A stretch of DNA of 33,617 nucleotides from an uncultured Bacteroides sp. (lineage in GTDB: Bacteria > Bacteroidota > Bacteroidia > Bacteroidales > Bacteroidaceae). The stretch covers positions 1 to 33,617 of the forward strand of contig CALUGY010000091.1 in the NCBI GenBank assembly GCA_944320295.1, given 5' to 3'. Positions 25,832 to 33,617 of this stretch are shown one piece after another. Position 1 is the stretch's first letter; each line of letters begins with the position of its first letter. The notes under the pieces are model-generated. The model was not told the DNA's origin. It saw nothing but the letters and a program-made list of their open reading frames with translations, and did no database searches. A program made the position numbers and the translations under genes.

Positions 25832-26092
25832 ATGATATTCAAGCTTACTGGGATATTGTTCCTGATTCCCGTGATACTGCTGGTCATCGGGGCGGTAGTC
25901 ATAACGGGGGTGGTACGTGGATTGCTCCGCATGGGAAAGGGGGGTGCGGACCGGAACCGTACGTGGCACACGGATGGAGAAGGCCGTGGGACACGCGCGC
26001 ATGACACCGGAAACTCCCGCCCACCCAAGCGCAAGAAACTCTTCGACCCGGACGAGGGAGAGTACGTGGACTACGAGGAAGTCAAGGACTGA
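25832..26092 (+). CDS. DUF4834 family small membrane protein
   Basis: 86 residues. One N-terminal membrane helix (residues 4-28, LTGILFLIPVILLVIGAVVITGVV) precedes a basic, Gly/Arg-rich segment and a charged tail, KRKKLFDPDEGEYVDYEEVKD. The Lys-rich block followed by DxDEGEYVDYEE is the recognisable end of DUF4834 proteins, which often sit beside pssA in Bacteroidales. Function is unknown; position suggests a link to phospholipid synthesis or the envelope. The 82-base gap after pssA holds no clear signal. A terminator follows. Confidence 0.8.
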   Translation: MIFKLTGILFLIPVILLVIGAVVITGVVRGLLRMGKGGADRNRTWHTDGEGRGTRAHDTGNSRPPKRKKLFDPDEGEYVDYEEVKD

Positions 26093-26129
26093 CACCCACG
26101 CGAAACACACATTATATATATAGCACCAC

Positions 26130-26175
26130 AACGGGCTTGCCACACGCACCTACGGGCACGTGAGGCAAGCCCGTT
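26130..26175. terminator. Bidirectional hairpin between DUF4834 and GH13 genes
   Basis: Twelve-base perfect arms (26130-26141 and 26164-26175, AACGGGCTTGCC and its complement) around a 22-base loop, between converging genes. Confidence 0.8.
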
Positions 26176-26201
26176 TCGCATCCAGACACACGGGACGGGG
26201 G

Positions 26202-27893
26202 TCAGAAGTCTACCCGGAGCATGGCGGAGCCATACGCGGGAAGGGACACCGTGGTGGGACGGTAGGGTGTGAAGCTGATGTCCGCATGGGTGCTGGAGAG
26301 GAGGTCTACGGAGTGGACCTGCTCCAGCTGGGGGATGCCAAGGAAGCTGAACGCATGTGCCGGCAGGTTGATGTCGACTGTCACGGGTGAATAGTCGAAG
26401 TTGGCAACGATGAGCAGAGCCGTGCGATCGTGCTTGCGGATAAAGGCGAACTGACGGTGGTCGTTAAACCGCCAGTTGCTGTGGTTCACGTACATCAGGT
26501 CGTAGAACATGCCTTGCTGTAGCGCGGGCTCGGCGTTACAGAGGGTGAGCACGCGACGGTAGTATGACTGGAGATCGCGCTCGTCGATGGTGAGGCGTCC
26601 CCCGTCGTACCGGCCGCCGTTGCGCCAGCGACGCAGGGTGTCGAGTGCCCAATAGTCGAAGATGGTGGTACGTCCGTCGCAGCCGCTGAATCCCTCGGAG
26701 TCCATGCCCCTCTCCCCAAGCTCCTGGCCCATGTAAAGCATGAAAGGGTTGGTGCCCATGCAGGCCGATACGACCAGGGCAGGCAGGGCACGCCGGGGGT
26801 CGGAGGCGAAGAAGTCCGAGGCAATGCGCTGTTCGTCATGGTTCTCCAGGAAGTTCAACATCCGCTGACCGATACTTGGGAGTGACTGCCAGCAATGCGT
26901 GATGTCCGATGCCGACCGCGCGCCTGCCACCACGCCGCGAAGCGTGTCATACAGCCCTACCTTGTCGTATAGGTAGTCGAAATGCCCACGGAACAGGTAG
27001 TCGGTGTAAGCCGCCGGATTGTATATCTCTGCCACGAACAGCAGCTTGGGATAGTCACGGCGGACACGCGGGATGGCCCACGCCCAAAACTCGACTGGCA
27101 CCATTTCCACCATGTCGCACCGAAACCCGTCTATCCCCTTCGATGCCCAGTATATTAGTATCTTATACATCTTTGTCCATGTCGATGGCACAGGCCGGAA
27201 ATGTTGGCTGTGACCGTGTAGGTAGTCCACCCCATAGTTCAGCTTCACCGTGTCGTACCAGTCCGTCTCGCACGGCGCCGCGTCAAAGTGGTCATTGCCC
27301 GTGGCCTTCGCCGGACACTCGCGGTAGGGTGCGGCCGCCCCTGCCTGCCAGTCATGTGTTCCGCCGAGGCGCGTGTGGGGAATGTAGTAGAAGTTGTTCC
27401 GTGGGGAGAAGGCCACGTTGTCCGTGTCCTCGAAGCCTAGCGGTTCGGGGTCTGTGTCGGTGGGAGACGTGCGGTACTGTCTGGCCACGTGGTTCGGCAC
27501 GAAGTCGATGATTACTTTCAGTCCTGCCCGGTGTGTCCGCTCTATCAACTGGTGGAACTCGTCCATGCGCCGTGGTACCACCCGTGCCAGGTCGGGGTCT
27601 AAGTCGTAATAGTCCGTAATGGCGTACGGTGACCCAGCTTGCCCTTTGACCGTGGCAGGGTGGCAGCGGTGCACGCCATAGCGGGCATAGTCCGTGCGTG
27701 TAGCATGTTGCAGGATGCCCGTGTACCATACATGCGTGGCGCCCAGGTCTCGGATGGCCTGCAACGCCTCTATGGTGAAGTCATCGAACTTTCCCACCCC
27801 GTTGGTCTTTAGTCCGGCACCCGGTACGTTGGCCGTGCAATCGTTGCCGAATAATCGGGTGAACACTTGGTAAATGATAGGTTTCTGTTGCAT
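26202..27893 (-). CDS. GH13 alpha-amylase family glycosidase, cytosolic
   Basis: 563 residues with no signal peptide, so cytosolic. It starts MQQKPIIYQVFTRLFGN, typical of GH13 enzymes in this group. Four conserved regions are visible: IIDFVPNHV (region I), GFRCDMVE with nucleophile Asp260 (region II), FVAEIYN with acid/base Glu289 (region III), and FLENHDEQR with Asp353 (region IV). It probably acts on maltodextrin or glycogen-derived alpha-1,4-glucans; exact specificity is not readable. No other sugar-use genes (Sus system) are near, unlike polysaccharide loci, so a role in storage glucan turnover is more likely. Confidence 0.9.
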   Translation of the reverse strand: MQQKPIIYQVFTRLFGNDCTANVPGAGLKTNGVGKFDDFTIEALQAIRDLGATHVWYTGILQHATRTDYARYGVHRCHPATVKGQAGSPYAITDYYDLDPDLARVVPRRMDEFHQLIERTHRAGLKVIIDFVPNHVARQYRTSPTDTDPEPLGFEDTDNVAFSPRNNFYYIPHTRLGGTHDWQAGAAAPYRECPAKATGNDHFDAAPCETDWYDTVKLNYGVDYLHGHSQHFRPVPSTWTKMYKILIYWASKGIDGFRCDMVEMVPVEFWAWAIPRVRRDYPKLLFVAEIYNPAAYTDYLFRGHFDYLYDKVGLYDTLRGVVAGARSASDITHCWQSLPSIGQRMLNFLENHDEQRIASDFFASDPRRALPALVVSACMGTNPFMLYMGQELGERGMDSEGFSGCDGRTTIFDYWALDTLRRWRNGGRYDGGRLTIDERDLQSYYRRVLTLCNAEPALQQGMFYDLMYVNHSNWRFNDHRQFAFIRKHDRTALLIVANFDYSPVTVDINLPAHAFSFLGIPQLEQVHSVDLLSSTHADISFTPYRPTTVSLPAYGSAMLRVDF

Positions 27894-27963
27894 ATATATA
27901 TATAAATATGTGTATCGGTGTCATGCGTGCCTACCTGGTTGTGTTGCACGCCTTATTCACCCA

Positions 27964-27971
27964 CAAATATA
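27964..27971 (-). promoter_or_regulatory. Predicted minus-strand -7 box of the GH13 gene
   Basis: CAAATATA on the plus strand reads TATATTTG on the minus strand, about 70 bases before the ATG. A partial -33 (GCAA for CAAA) lies near 27991. Confidence 0.55.
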
Positions 27972-28043
27972 CGTGTCTCCGGTAAGAAATGCAACGTATC
28001 TTAGGAATTTTTTCCAAGTATCTATAAAAAAAAGTCGAAAGTA

Positions 28044-28074
28044 TTTGTCAGTATATAAAATATGTGTATATTTG
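28044..28074 (+). promoter_or_regulatory. Consensus Bacteroidota promoter of the HU-HIG gene
   Basis: TTTG at 28044-28047, exactly 19 bases, then TATATTTG at 28067-28074: a perfect TTTG-N19-TAnnTTTG match, the best in the window. Transcription from about 28081 gives a leader near 255 bases, unusually long. Confidence 0.88.
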
Positions 28075-28085
28075 TACCTGTTACA

Positions 28086-28100
28086 CGGGAGGTACTCCCG
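28086..28100 (+). promoter_or_regulatory. Hairpin at the 5' end of the HU-HIG leader
   Basis: CGGGAG, loop GTA, CTCCCG: a perfect six-base GC-rich stem beginning about five bases after the predicted transcription start. Such a 5' hairpin can protect mRNA from decay; there is no T run, so it is not a terminator. Confidence 0.6.
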
Positions 28101-28146
28101 GTGAGAGACCTTTGAGAAAATGGCTTACATGCGGGACTATCCGTCG

Positions 28147-28256
28147 GACACCTTCGAAAGTGTGCCTGTGACACATACGTAAGTGTCAGCTCGACACATA
28201 CGTAAGTGTCCGCCCCACACATACGTAAGTGTCCGCGCCACACATACGTAAGTGTC
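28147..28256 (+). repeat. Five-unit 23-bp palindromic array in the HU-HIG leader
   Basis: Arms GACAC and GTGTC surround a palindromic hexamer. Hexamers start at 28153 (TTCGAA), 28176, 28199, 28222 and 28245 (TACGTA each), exactly 23 bases apart. The first unit differs in its centre yet keeps both arms and the dyad. It lies wholly inside the predicted 5' leader of the downstream gene, 82 bases before its ATG. Confidence 0.92.
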
Positions 28257-28338
28257 CGAGCCACCCGCAAGCAGCCATCCGGAGGAGAGATAAGAAACTA
28301 TAGACATATGTTGTTAAACACTTAAAAATCAAAGAGAC

Positions 28339-28875
28339 ATGGGAACACCCTACACACTTCAGCAGAGAAAGAACCCCCAGAAAAGGGACGAACCGGCCAA
28401 GTGGTACGCCGTGCCCAAGAGCGGCACCCCGGTGAGTGAAAAAGTCATGACAAAGCTTGCCACCGAGGATACCACGGTTGCCGACTTCGAGTTGGGCGCA
28501 TCGTCGCAGCTCCTATCCAAGTGGATATACAACCAGCTCATACAGGGGAAACGGGCCAAGATACCCGGGGTAGGCACCTTCCGCCTCACGTTTGGCAGCG
28601 AAGGTGTGGACAGTATCGAAGAGTTCCACACAGGCTTGATACGCAATGTCAAGATTATGTTCATCCCAGACCGTGACCTACGGGAGAGTCTGGTCAACAA
28701 TGTCTCATTTGAGAACGCCGGAGTTATTGATGGCGACGTCTATTACGGTTCGCTGGATAACTACAAGAAGGTAAAGGGACTCACCGGCGAAGGCACGGGT
28801 GACACCGGCGGTGGGTCAGGCACAACCCCGGGAGGGGGAGAAGGACAAGGCGGCGGCGAAGGCACGCTTGGCTGA
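28339..28875 (+). CDS. HU-HIG family DNA-binding protein
   Basis: 178 residues. An N-terminal tail (YTLQQRKNPQKRDEPAKWYAVPKSGTPVS) precedes an HU/IHF-like core: helices (SEKVMTKLATEDTTVADFELGASSQLLSKWIYNQL) and beta strands (AKIPGVGTFRLTFGSEG), then an arm-like segment (RNVKIMFIPDRDLRESLVN). The last 35 residues are Gly-rich and end GGGEGTLG. HU-HIG proteins are Bacteroidota nucleoid-associated DNA-binding proteins; most genomes hold many copies, often tied to surface-polysaccharide or mobile regions. This one has its own strong promoter and a long array-bearing leader. It shares its C-terminal end with the fragment at the window start. Confidence 0.9.
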   Translation: MGTPYTLQQRKNPQKRDEPAKWYAVPKSGTPVSEKVMTKLATEDTTVADFELGASSQLLSKWIYNQLIQGKRAKIPGVGTFRLTFGSEGVDSIEEFHTGLIRNVKIMFIPDRDLRESLVNNVSFENAGVIDGDVYYGSLDNYKKVKGLTGEGTGDTGGGSGTTPGGGEGQGGGEGTLG

Positions 28876-29010
28876 GCCGCGCCAACGGTACTTGGCTGTT
28901 AAAGGGAAATATATGGCAGTCCAAGTTATGCAAGTCGCGCTGCTATGGGGGACAAGGCGTTGTCAACCGGTGTGATGAGCATGTGTGTTTTTCATGGTAT
29001 AAAAACTGAA

Positions 29011-29042
29011 AGGCCCCGGCATATGTGAATATCCCGGGGCCT
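29011..29042 (-). terminator. Hairpin terminator of the ECF S-component-like gene
   Basis: Nine-base arms AGGCCCCGG/CCGGGGCCT (29011-29019 and 29034-29042) with an inner ATAT/ATAT pair. On the minus strand the hairpin is followed by TTTCAGTTTTT. It lies 38 bases after the minus-strand stop; it may also stop the HU-HIG transcript. Confidence 0.8.
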
Positions 29043-29051
29043 GCCTTGTAT

Positions 29052-29066
29052 GTGTCCGACGGACAC
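29052..29066. repeat. Lone palindrome GTGTCCGaCGGACAC
   Basis: Perfect seven-base arms around one base, close to the terminator. Its GTGTCCG and CACATAC-like surroundings resemble the linker and arms of the array at 28147-28256, so it may be a solitary relative of those units. Confidence 0.5.
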
Positions 29067-29080
29067 GTATGTCTAAAGGG

Positions 29081-29590
29081 TCATCTGCCAGTCCAAGCAC
29101 GGAGCAGGAGCCACCCGCCCAACCATTGGAGCATCATGCCTGGAACACCGATGCGGAAGTCCTGGAGTGCCGTCCACAGACTGCCGTACCACGCCCACTC
29201 GAAGAGCGTACCGGCAAGCTGGTAGGACAAGACCGTCAGGAGCACCATCCCCAGGGTGACGCGGCCCGACTTGCGCGCCAGCCACCCTGCGACAAGGGCG
29301 AGCAACACGGACTTGACAAGCATGGGTGTGAGCACCGCTGCCGCGGGCATGCCGAACAGACAGTGATTGGCGACGGGCGAGAGGAGCGCGGTCAACAGGC
29401 CCACCCTGACACCGTACTTGTAGGCGCCCACCAACGTGAAGAAGTAGATGGGTAACAGGGTCGGCCCGCCGGCGGGAAACAGGTGGCACAGCTGGGGTAA
29501 CACGAGGTTCCCGGCCGCGAAGAGCAGGGCGAAAAGATAGGTCCGCACGTTGGTGAACGGCAGAGAGTAGAGTTTGGCAGTTGTTTCCAT
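29081..29590 (-). CDS. ECF transporter S component-like membrane protein
   Basis: 169 residues from ATG 29590; an ATG two codons upstream (29596) is also possible. Five to six hydrophobic segments fill it (for example TYLFALLFAAGNLVLPQLCHLF, TLLPIYFFTLVGAYKYG, VGLLTALLSPVANHCLFGMP). Features of ECF S components are visible: the LLPIYFFTLVGAYKYGVRVGLLTALLSPVANH region and overall size. These proteins bind a vitamin or metal and couple to a shared energising module, not seen here. Substrate cannot be told. It lies 28 bases after the DUF362 gene on the same strand, so they are likely co-transcribed. Confidence 0.75.
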   Translation of the reverse strand: METTAKLYSLPFTNVRTYLFALLFAAGNLVLPQLCHLFPAGGPTLLPIYFFTLVGAYKYGVRVGLLTALLSPVANHCLFGMPAAAVLTPMLVKSVLLALVAGWLARKSGRVTLGMVLLTVLSYQLAGTLFEWAWYGSLWTALQDFRIGVPGMMLQWLGGWLLLRAWTGR

Positions 29591-29618
29591 ATACATATAT
29601 TATATTAAGAGTGATACG

Positions 29619-30743
29619 TCAGATTTTGATGAGCTGGTAGTGCGACGTGCCCAGTCCGAGGCGTTCGGCATGGGCGATGCCAGCCCGCCAATCGGTGTCG
29701 GGATGTACCATGGTGAACTTGTCAGTCCCGCAGAGGTCTTCGTGGGGGTGCGCCGTGGAAAGGACGTTGTTTCCCTCGATGGTGGGGGCAGCGGTGACAA
29801 GGTCGGCACATGCCATGTCGAGCGCGACGGGGTCGGCCGAGGCAAGTATGCCAAGGTTGGGGACTATGGGGGCATCGTTGTGGTTCCAGCAGTCACACTC
29901 GGGCGATATGTCCATTAGGAAACTGACGTGGAAGTGGGGTTTGTCCTTGAGTACCGCCAGGGAGTATTCGGCAATCTTGCAGTTGAGGCGGGCCGACGTG
30001 TCCCATTCGGCAATGACGGCGGCACTATGCTGGCACAGGGCGACACATTGGCCGCATCCCACGCACTTGGAGTAATCTATCACGGCCTTCCTCCCGCTGT
30101 CCAGGTGTATCGCGTCATGTGCGCAATGGCGGACACAGACGTTGCACCCCACGCAGTTGTCCCGTTCCACCTTGGGTTGGGCAGACGCGTGTAACTCGAG
30201 CTTACCCCCCACACTCGCGCATCCCATTCCCAGGTTCTTGAGCGTGCCTCCGAAGCCTGACTGCTCGTGACCCTTGAAGTGCGTCATGCTGACAATCACG
30301 TCTGCGTCGGCAATGGCCGCGCCTATCTTCGGGGCGGGGCAATACGTGGCACCGTCGATGGGTATCTCGTGGAAGTCGGTCCCCTTGACCCCGTCTCCGA
30401 TGATCACTTGGCAGCGTGCCGAGATGGGATTGAAGCCGTTCTCCATGGCGCTTTCCAAGTGATCCACCGCGTTAGACCTGCGTCCGGAGTAGAGCGTGTT
30501 GCAGTCAGTCAGGAACGGTTTGGCACCGGCGGCACGTAGCATGTCGGCCATGCGTGCCGCGTAGTTGGGACGTATGTATGCCAGGTTGCCCGGCTCGCCG
30601 AAGTGTATCTTCAATGCGACAAAGTTGTCCTGTAACGGTAGTGACAGTAGCCCTGCCCTCCTAAGCAGACGCTCCATCTTATCCAAGAGGTTCGATGTGG
30701 GCGACGTGCGTAAATCAGTAAAATAGACTTTAGCTTGTTCCAT
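29619..30743 (-). CDS. DUF362 protein with two 4Fe-4S clusters
   Basis: 374 residues. A DUF362 domain occupies the N-terminal 185 residues (VALKIHFGEPGNLAYIRPNY, MTHFKGHEQSGFGGTLKNLGMG). Two ferredoxin-type cluster motifs follow, CVGCNVCVRHC and CVGCGQCVALC (about residues 196-240), each with CxxCxxC. The C-terminal third continues DUF362 (NLGILASADPVALDMACADLV). DUF362 ferredoxin-like proteins are widespread in anaerobes; the reaction is unknown. Cytosolic. A TAAGGAG site precedes the ATG. The partner S-component-like gene suggests a shared role with a cofactor or metal, an inference from position only. Confidence 0.88.
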   Translation of the reverse strand: MEQAKVYFTDLRTSPTSNLLDKMERLLRRAGLLSLPLQDNFVALKIHFGEPGNLAYIRPNYAARMADMLRAAGAKPFLTDCNTLYSGRRSNAVDHLESAMENGFNPISARCQVIIGDGVKGTDFHEIPIDGATYCPAPKIGAAIADADVIVSMTHFKGHEQSGFGGTLKNLGMGCASVGGKLELHASAQPKVERDNCVGCNVCVRHCAHDAIHLDSGRKAVIDYSKCVGCGQCVALCQHSAAVIAEWDTSARLNCKIAEYSLAVLKDKPHFHVSFLMDISPECDCWNHNDAPIVPNLGILASADPVALDMACADLVTAAPTIEGNNVLSTAHPHEDLCGTDKFTMVHPDTDWRAGIAHAERLGLGTSHYQLIKI

Positions 30744-30774
30744 GTTCCTGTCTCCTTATCAGATGAATCTACAG

Positions 30775-30782
30775 CAAAGGTA
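30775..30782 (-). promoter_or_regulatory. Predicted minus-strand -7 box of the DUF362 gene
   Basis: Reads TACCTTTG on the minus strand, 32 bases before the ATG. It lies downstream of the fabD terminator, so the DUF362 unit is likely transcribed separately from fabD. Confidence 0.6.
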
Positions 30783-30903
30783 GTGATAATTCCTGTTGCA
30801 CGTGCGGCACCCATGGTACAAAAAGCGACTCTCCCTCCCTGAAAGCGTAAGAATGGTAGCAATATCCGTAAAATGTATCATGCCCCTCCTCCCCGGCAAC
30901 AAA

Positions 30904-30935
30904 AAGGGGAAGACACGTGGATGTGCCCTCCCCTT
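30904..30935 (-). terminator. Hairpin terminator of fabD
   Basis: AAGGGGA and TCCCCTT arms (30904-30910, 30929-30935) around 18 bases; on the minus strand the stem runs into TTTTTG. It lies 36 bases after the fabD stop. Confidence 0.75.
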
Positions 30936-30970
30936 GCAAGTATCTTGGCTGCGGTGTGCCCGGCGTGGCG

Positions 30971-31858
30971 TCAGGCTATGCCATGTGCCGTTGCCGTGGA
31001 GTCTATCTTCTTGATGAGCCCCTGTAGCACGGCTCCCGGACCGCACTCGGTAAAGTCTGTGGCCCCGTCTGCTACCATGTTCTTCACCGTCTGTGTCCAA
31101 CGTACCGATGCCGTGAGCTGTGCCACAAGGTTACGCTTTATCTCGGCAGGGTCGGTGTGAGGCATGGCATCCACATTCTGATATACCGGGCACTTGGGCG
31201 TGTGGAACTCCGTGGCGTTGATGGCTGCCTCCAGTTCCACCTTGGCAGGCTGCATCAACGGTGAGTGGAAGGCTCCGCCCACTTTCAGAGGCAAGGCGCG
31301 TTTGGCACCGGCGGCTTTCATCAACTCACAAGCCTTTGCAATGCCTTCCATCGAGCCGGAGATTACAATCTGTCCGGGACAGTTGTAGTTGGCAGCCACG
31401 CACACGTCGCCACCGTCGTTCACCTGGCGGCAAATCTCTTCCACCTTCTCGTCGGGCAGGGCTATGATGGCTGCCATGGTAGAGGGCTGTGCCTCGCAAG
31501 CCTTCTGCATGGCCATGGCGCGGGCATATACCAGTTTCAAGCCGTCCTCGAAACTCAAAGCCCCGGCTGCCACCAATGCGGAAAATTCGCCCAGCGAGTG
31601 GCCGGCCGTCATTTCGGGCTTGAAAGCCTCACCCATGCACAAGGCCGAAATCACCGAGTGCAGGAATACGGCAGGCTGCGTCACCTTGGTTTGGCGCAGG
31701 TCTTCGTCTGTACCTTCGAACATGATGTCCGTGATGCGATATCCTAAAATGTCGTTTGCCTTCTCAAACAGTTCCTTGGCCAGCGGCGAGTTCTCATACA
31801 AGTCCTTACCCATTCCTACAAACTGGGCACCTTGACCCGGAAATACAAATGCTTTCAT
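30971..31858 (-). CDS. fabD: Malonyl CoA-ACP transacylase
   Basis: 295 residues. It loads malonyl groups from CoA onto acyl carrier protein for fatty acid elongation, in the cytosol. Motifs: FPGQGAQFVGMG at residues 6-17, the nucleophile elbow GHSLGEFSAL with Ser88, an Arg in the RAMAMQKACE segment that holds the malonyl carboxylate, and GGAFHSPLM with the catalytic His. Length is normal. The gene stands alone here, not in a fab cluster, as in many Bacteroidales. A minus-strand -7 box lies at 31899-31906. Confidence 0.96.
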   Translation of the reverse strand: MKAFVFPGQGAQFVGMGKDLYENSPLAKELFEKANDILGYRITDIMFEGTDEDLRQTKVTQPAVFLHSVISALCMGEAFKPEMTAGHSLGEFSALVAAGALSFEDGLKLVYARAMAMQKACEAQPSTMAAIIALPDEKVEEICRQVNDGGDVCVAANYNCPGQIVISGSMEGIAKACELMKAAGAKRALPLKVGGAFHSPLMQPAKVELEAAINATEFHTPKCPVYQNVDAMPHTDPAEIKRNLVAQLTASVRWTQTVKNMVADGATDFTECGPGAVLQGLIKKIDSTATAHGIA

Positions 31859-31898
31859 AATCTTTACTTTCTATTTGTTTAATCCATTAAAAGTGGCG

Positions 31899-31906
31899 CA
31901 AAGGTA
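31899..31906 (-). promoter_or_regulatory. Predicted minus-strand -7 box of fabD
   Basis: Reads TACCTTTG on the minus strand, 41 bases before the fabD ATG. A CAAA at about 24 bases further upstream is too far for a standard -33. Confidence 0.55.
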
Positions 31907-32092
31907 CGGGTTTTTCTAATAACAGCCGCACAAATCATACTTTTTTGTGCAACCTGCGCGACTCATCGGAATATCCCATAAGACAATTTGGCAGTTTTCA
32001 TGCAATAATATACAGACAAAACGGCAGCATACAGCCATTGGCAAGTCATTTGCCACCCAATAAGTGCGATGCAAAGCAAAGCGCAAGCGGCC

Positions 32093-32210
32093 ATATTTCC
32101 CGCCTGAATCCGCAACGTGTTGCGCCCGCAAGCGCAACATGTTCGGAGCAGGAGCGCAACACGTTCGGAGCGCGCTCGCAACGTGTCGGAAGCAACAGCC
32201 CAAAATACAT
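32093..32210 (+). repeat. Four-unit 22-bp palindromic repeat element, copy 4
   Basis: Cores begin at 32113 (CAACGTGTT), 32135 (CAACATGTT), 32157 (CAACACGTT) and 32179 (CAACGTGTC), exactly 22 bases apart. Flank ATATTTCCC starts 20 bases before the first core; GCAACAGCC starts 13 bases after the last core begins. Lies between divergent fabD and clpB, 70 bases before the clpB ATG. The rest of this gap (31907-32092) holds nothing I can name. Confidence 0.9.
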
Positions 32211-32280
32211 ACTGGAAATCAGCAACTTGCTTTGCACCAAAATAAAATATAAAAGAAAAAAACAGAAAGGAGAACAAGAT

Positions 32281-33617
32281 ATGAATTTCAACAACTTTAC
32301 CATCAAAGCGCAAGAGGCCGTGCAAGAGGCCGTGAACCTGGCGCAAGCCAAGGGGCAGCAGGCCATCGAACCCGTGCACTTGCTGGCAGGAGTGATGAAG
32401 GTGAGCGAGAACATCACCCGCTTCATCTTCCAAAAGTTGGGCATCAATGAGCAACAAGTATCCTTGGTGCTCGACCGTCAGATCGATTCGCTCCCCAAGG
32501 TGTCCGGCGCGGAGCCTTACCTGAGCCGCGAGTCGAACGAAGTATTCCAGAAAGCTATGGACTACTCCAAGCAGATGGGCGATGAGTTCGTCTCCATCGA
32601 ACCCGTCATGCTGGCCATCTTGAATGTCAAGAGCACGGCTTCCTCCATCTTGAAAGATGCGGGGATGACGGAGAGCGAACTGCGCAAAGCCATCGAGGAG
32701 CTGCGCAAGGGCGACAAGGTGACTTCCCAGTCGAGCGAGGACACGTACCAGGCATTGGAGAAGTATGCCATCAACCTGAACGAGGCCGCCCGCACCGGCA
32801 AGCTCGACCCGGTCATCGGACGTGACGAGGAAATCCGCCGGGTGCTCCAAATCCTGAGCCGGCGTACGAAGAACAACCCTATCCTGATAGGCGAGCCGGG
32901 TACTGGCAAGACAGCCATTGTCGAAGGATTGGCCCACCGAATCCTCCGCGGAGACGTACCCGAAAATCTGCGGAACAAACAGGTGTATTCCTTGGATATG
33001 GGCGCGTTGGTGGCCGGAGCCAAATACAAGGGCGAGTTCGAGGAACGTCTGAAAGCCGTCATCAACGAGGTGAAAAAGTCCGAGGGTAACATCATCCTCT
33101 TCATTGACGAGATCCACACTCTGGTAGGTGCCGGCAAGGGCGAGGGTGCCATGGATGCCGCCAACATCCTGAAGCCGGCCTTGGCGCGTGGCGAACTGCG
33201 GAGCATCGGTGCCACCACGCTGGACGAGTATCAGAAGTACTTCGAGAAGGACAAGGCCCTGGAGCGTCGTTTCCAGGTGGTCATGGTCAACGAGCCGGAC
33301 ACACTAAGCACCATCTCCATCCTGCGTGGGTTGAAGGAACGTTACGAGAACCATCACCACGTGCGCATCAAGGACGATGCCATCATCGCCGCCGTGGAAC
33401 TGAGCAACCGTTACATCACCGACCGTTTCCTGCCGGACAAGGCCATCGACCTGATGGACGAGGCTGCAGCCAAGCTCCGTATGGAAGTGGACTCCGTGCC
33501 TGAGGAACTGGATGAAATTACGCGTAAAATCAAACAGTTGGAGATTGAGCGCGAAGCCATCAAGCGTGAGAACGACACCGCCAAGCTGGAGCAAATAGGC
33601 AAGGAACTCTCAGAGCT
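32281..33617 (+). CDS. clpB: ATP-dependent chaperone ClpB, N-terminal part
   Basis: 445 residues visible; the window ends inside the gene. An N-terminal Clp domain ([18 protein letters not shown], about residues 1-145) precedes the first AAA+ ATPase, with Walker A GEPGTGKT (204-211), Walker B IILFIDE (271-277), and the pore-loop [16 protein letters not shown]. The coiled middle domain begins near residue 410 ([20 protein letters not shown]). ClpB is a hexameric disaggregase that works with DnaK to rescue aggregated proteins after heat stress. An AAGGAG site lies just before ATG 32281. No TAnnTTTG box is clear in the upstream gap, so heat-shock-type control is possible. Repeat copy 4 sits directly upstream. 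Confidence 0.97.
   Translation, partial: MNFNNFTIKAQEAVQEAVNLAQAKGQQAIEPVHLLAGVMKVSENITRFIFQKLGINEQQVSLVLDRQIDSLPKVSGAEPYLSRESNEVFQKAMDYSKQMGDEFVSIEPVMLAILNVKSTASSILKDAGMTESELRKAIEELRKGDKVTSQSSEDTYQALEKYAINLNEAARTGKLDPVIGRDEEIRRVLQILSRRTKNNPILIGEPGTGKTAIVEGLAHRILRGDVPENLRNKQVYSLDMGALVAGAKYKGEFEERLKAVINEVKKSEGNIILFIDEIHTLVGAGKGEGAMDAANILKPALARGELRSIGATTLDEYQKYFEKDKALERRFQVVMVNEPDTLSTISILRGLKERYENHHHVRIKDDAIIAAVELSNRYITDRFLPDKAIDLMDEAAAKLRMEVDSVPEELDEITRKIKQLEIEREAIKRENDTAKLEQIGKELSE

Noticed and set aside
28086-28100. Intrinsic terminator in the HU-HIG leader
   Set aside because: The CGGGAG/CTCCCG hairpin is not followed by a T run, and it lies just after the transcription start, so it is better seen as a 5' hairpin.
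1-33617. Insertion sequence, prophage, integrase, tRNA or rRNA genes
   Set aside because: I looked for transposase or integrase motifs and for cloverleaf or rRNA-like sequence and found none; small RNAs cannot be ruled out by eye.

Overview
The window looks like chromosomal DNA of a Bacteroidales bacterium, probably Bacteroidaceae and visibly GC-rich for that group (GC content not computed). The reasons are: repeated Bacteroidota promoter -7 boxes (TAnnTTTG, one with a perfect TTTG-N19 spacing); HU-HIG type nucleoid proteins; a PorW/SprE-like and PorX gene pair; a DUF4834 protein; a DUF362 ferredoxin beside an ECF S-component-like protein; and an exported tricorn protease. I see no rRNA, tRNA, insertion sequence or prophage. 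The content is mostly core housekeeping, read on both strands.

Layout. 1-1064: tail of an HU-HIG protein, a large imperfect inverted repeat, and a small antitoxin/PIN toxin pair. 1073-8322: rel ((p)ppGpp synthetase/hydrolase), a membrane protein of unknown function, a TerB-DnaJ protein and a tricorn protease, closed by a strong hairpin terminator. 8409-8780 (minus): a small lipoprotein. 9100-18480 (plus): an AspT/YidE-like transporter, aroA, a small membrane-anchored protein, a metal ABC permease, a PorW/SprE-like TPR lipoprotein and PorX. tsaE and an Imm17-like protein follow. 19426-23945 (minus): an acidic protein, trxA and dnaE. 24327-26092 (plus): phosphatidylserine decarboxylase, phosphatidylserine synthase and DUF4834, a phosphatidylethanolamine unit. 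26202-27893 (minus): a GH13 enzyme. 28339-28875 (plus): a complete HU-HIG gene with a long leader. 29081-31858 (minus): an ECF S-component-like protein, a DUF362 protein and fabD. From 32281 (plus): clpB, cut by the window end.

The most unusual content is intergenic. A discrete element of about 115 bp occurs four times (4075, 8826, 24072, 32093). Each copy has exactly four units at exactly 22-bp spacing around a CAAC[AG][CT]GTT-like core. Flanks lie at fixed offsets, and all four copies point toward a downstream plus-strand gene. Two arrays with unrelated sequence have the same design with a 23-bp period: about 15 palindromic units at 11977-12320 and five at 28147-28256, the latter inside the predicted leader of the HU-HIG gene. 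A looser cluster of palindromes lies at 19171-19301. The units are palindromic, near two helical turns apart, and change in sequence while keeping dyad symmetry and spacing. I do not recognise this as a named system.

The second striking observation is an in-frame TAG at codon 175 of dnaE, at the Glu position of the conserved EGLI segment. The rest of the 1265-codon frame is intact. It is either a sequence error, a nonsense mutation in an essential gene, or a read-through site. TAG ends the TerB-DnaJ gene, so wholesale reassignment is unlikely.
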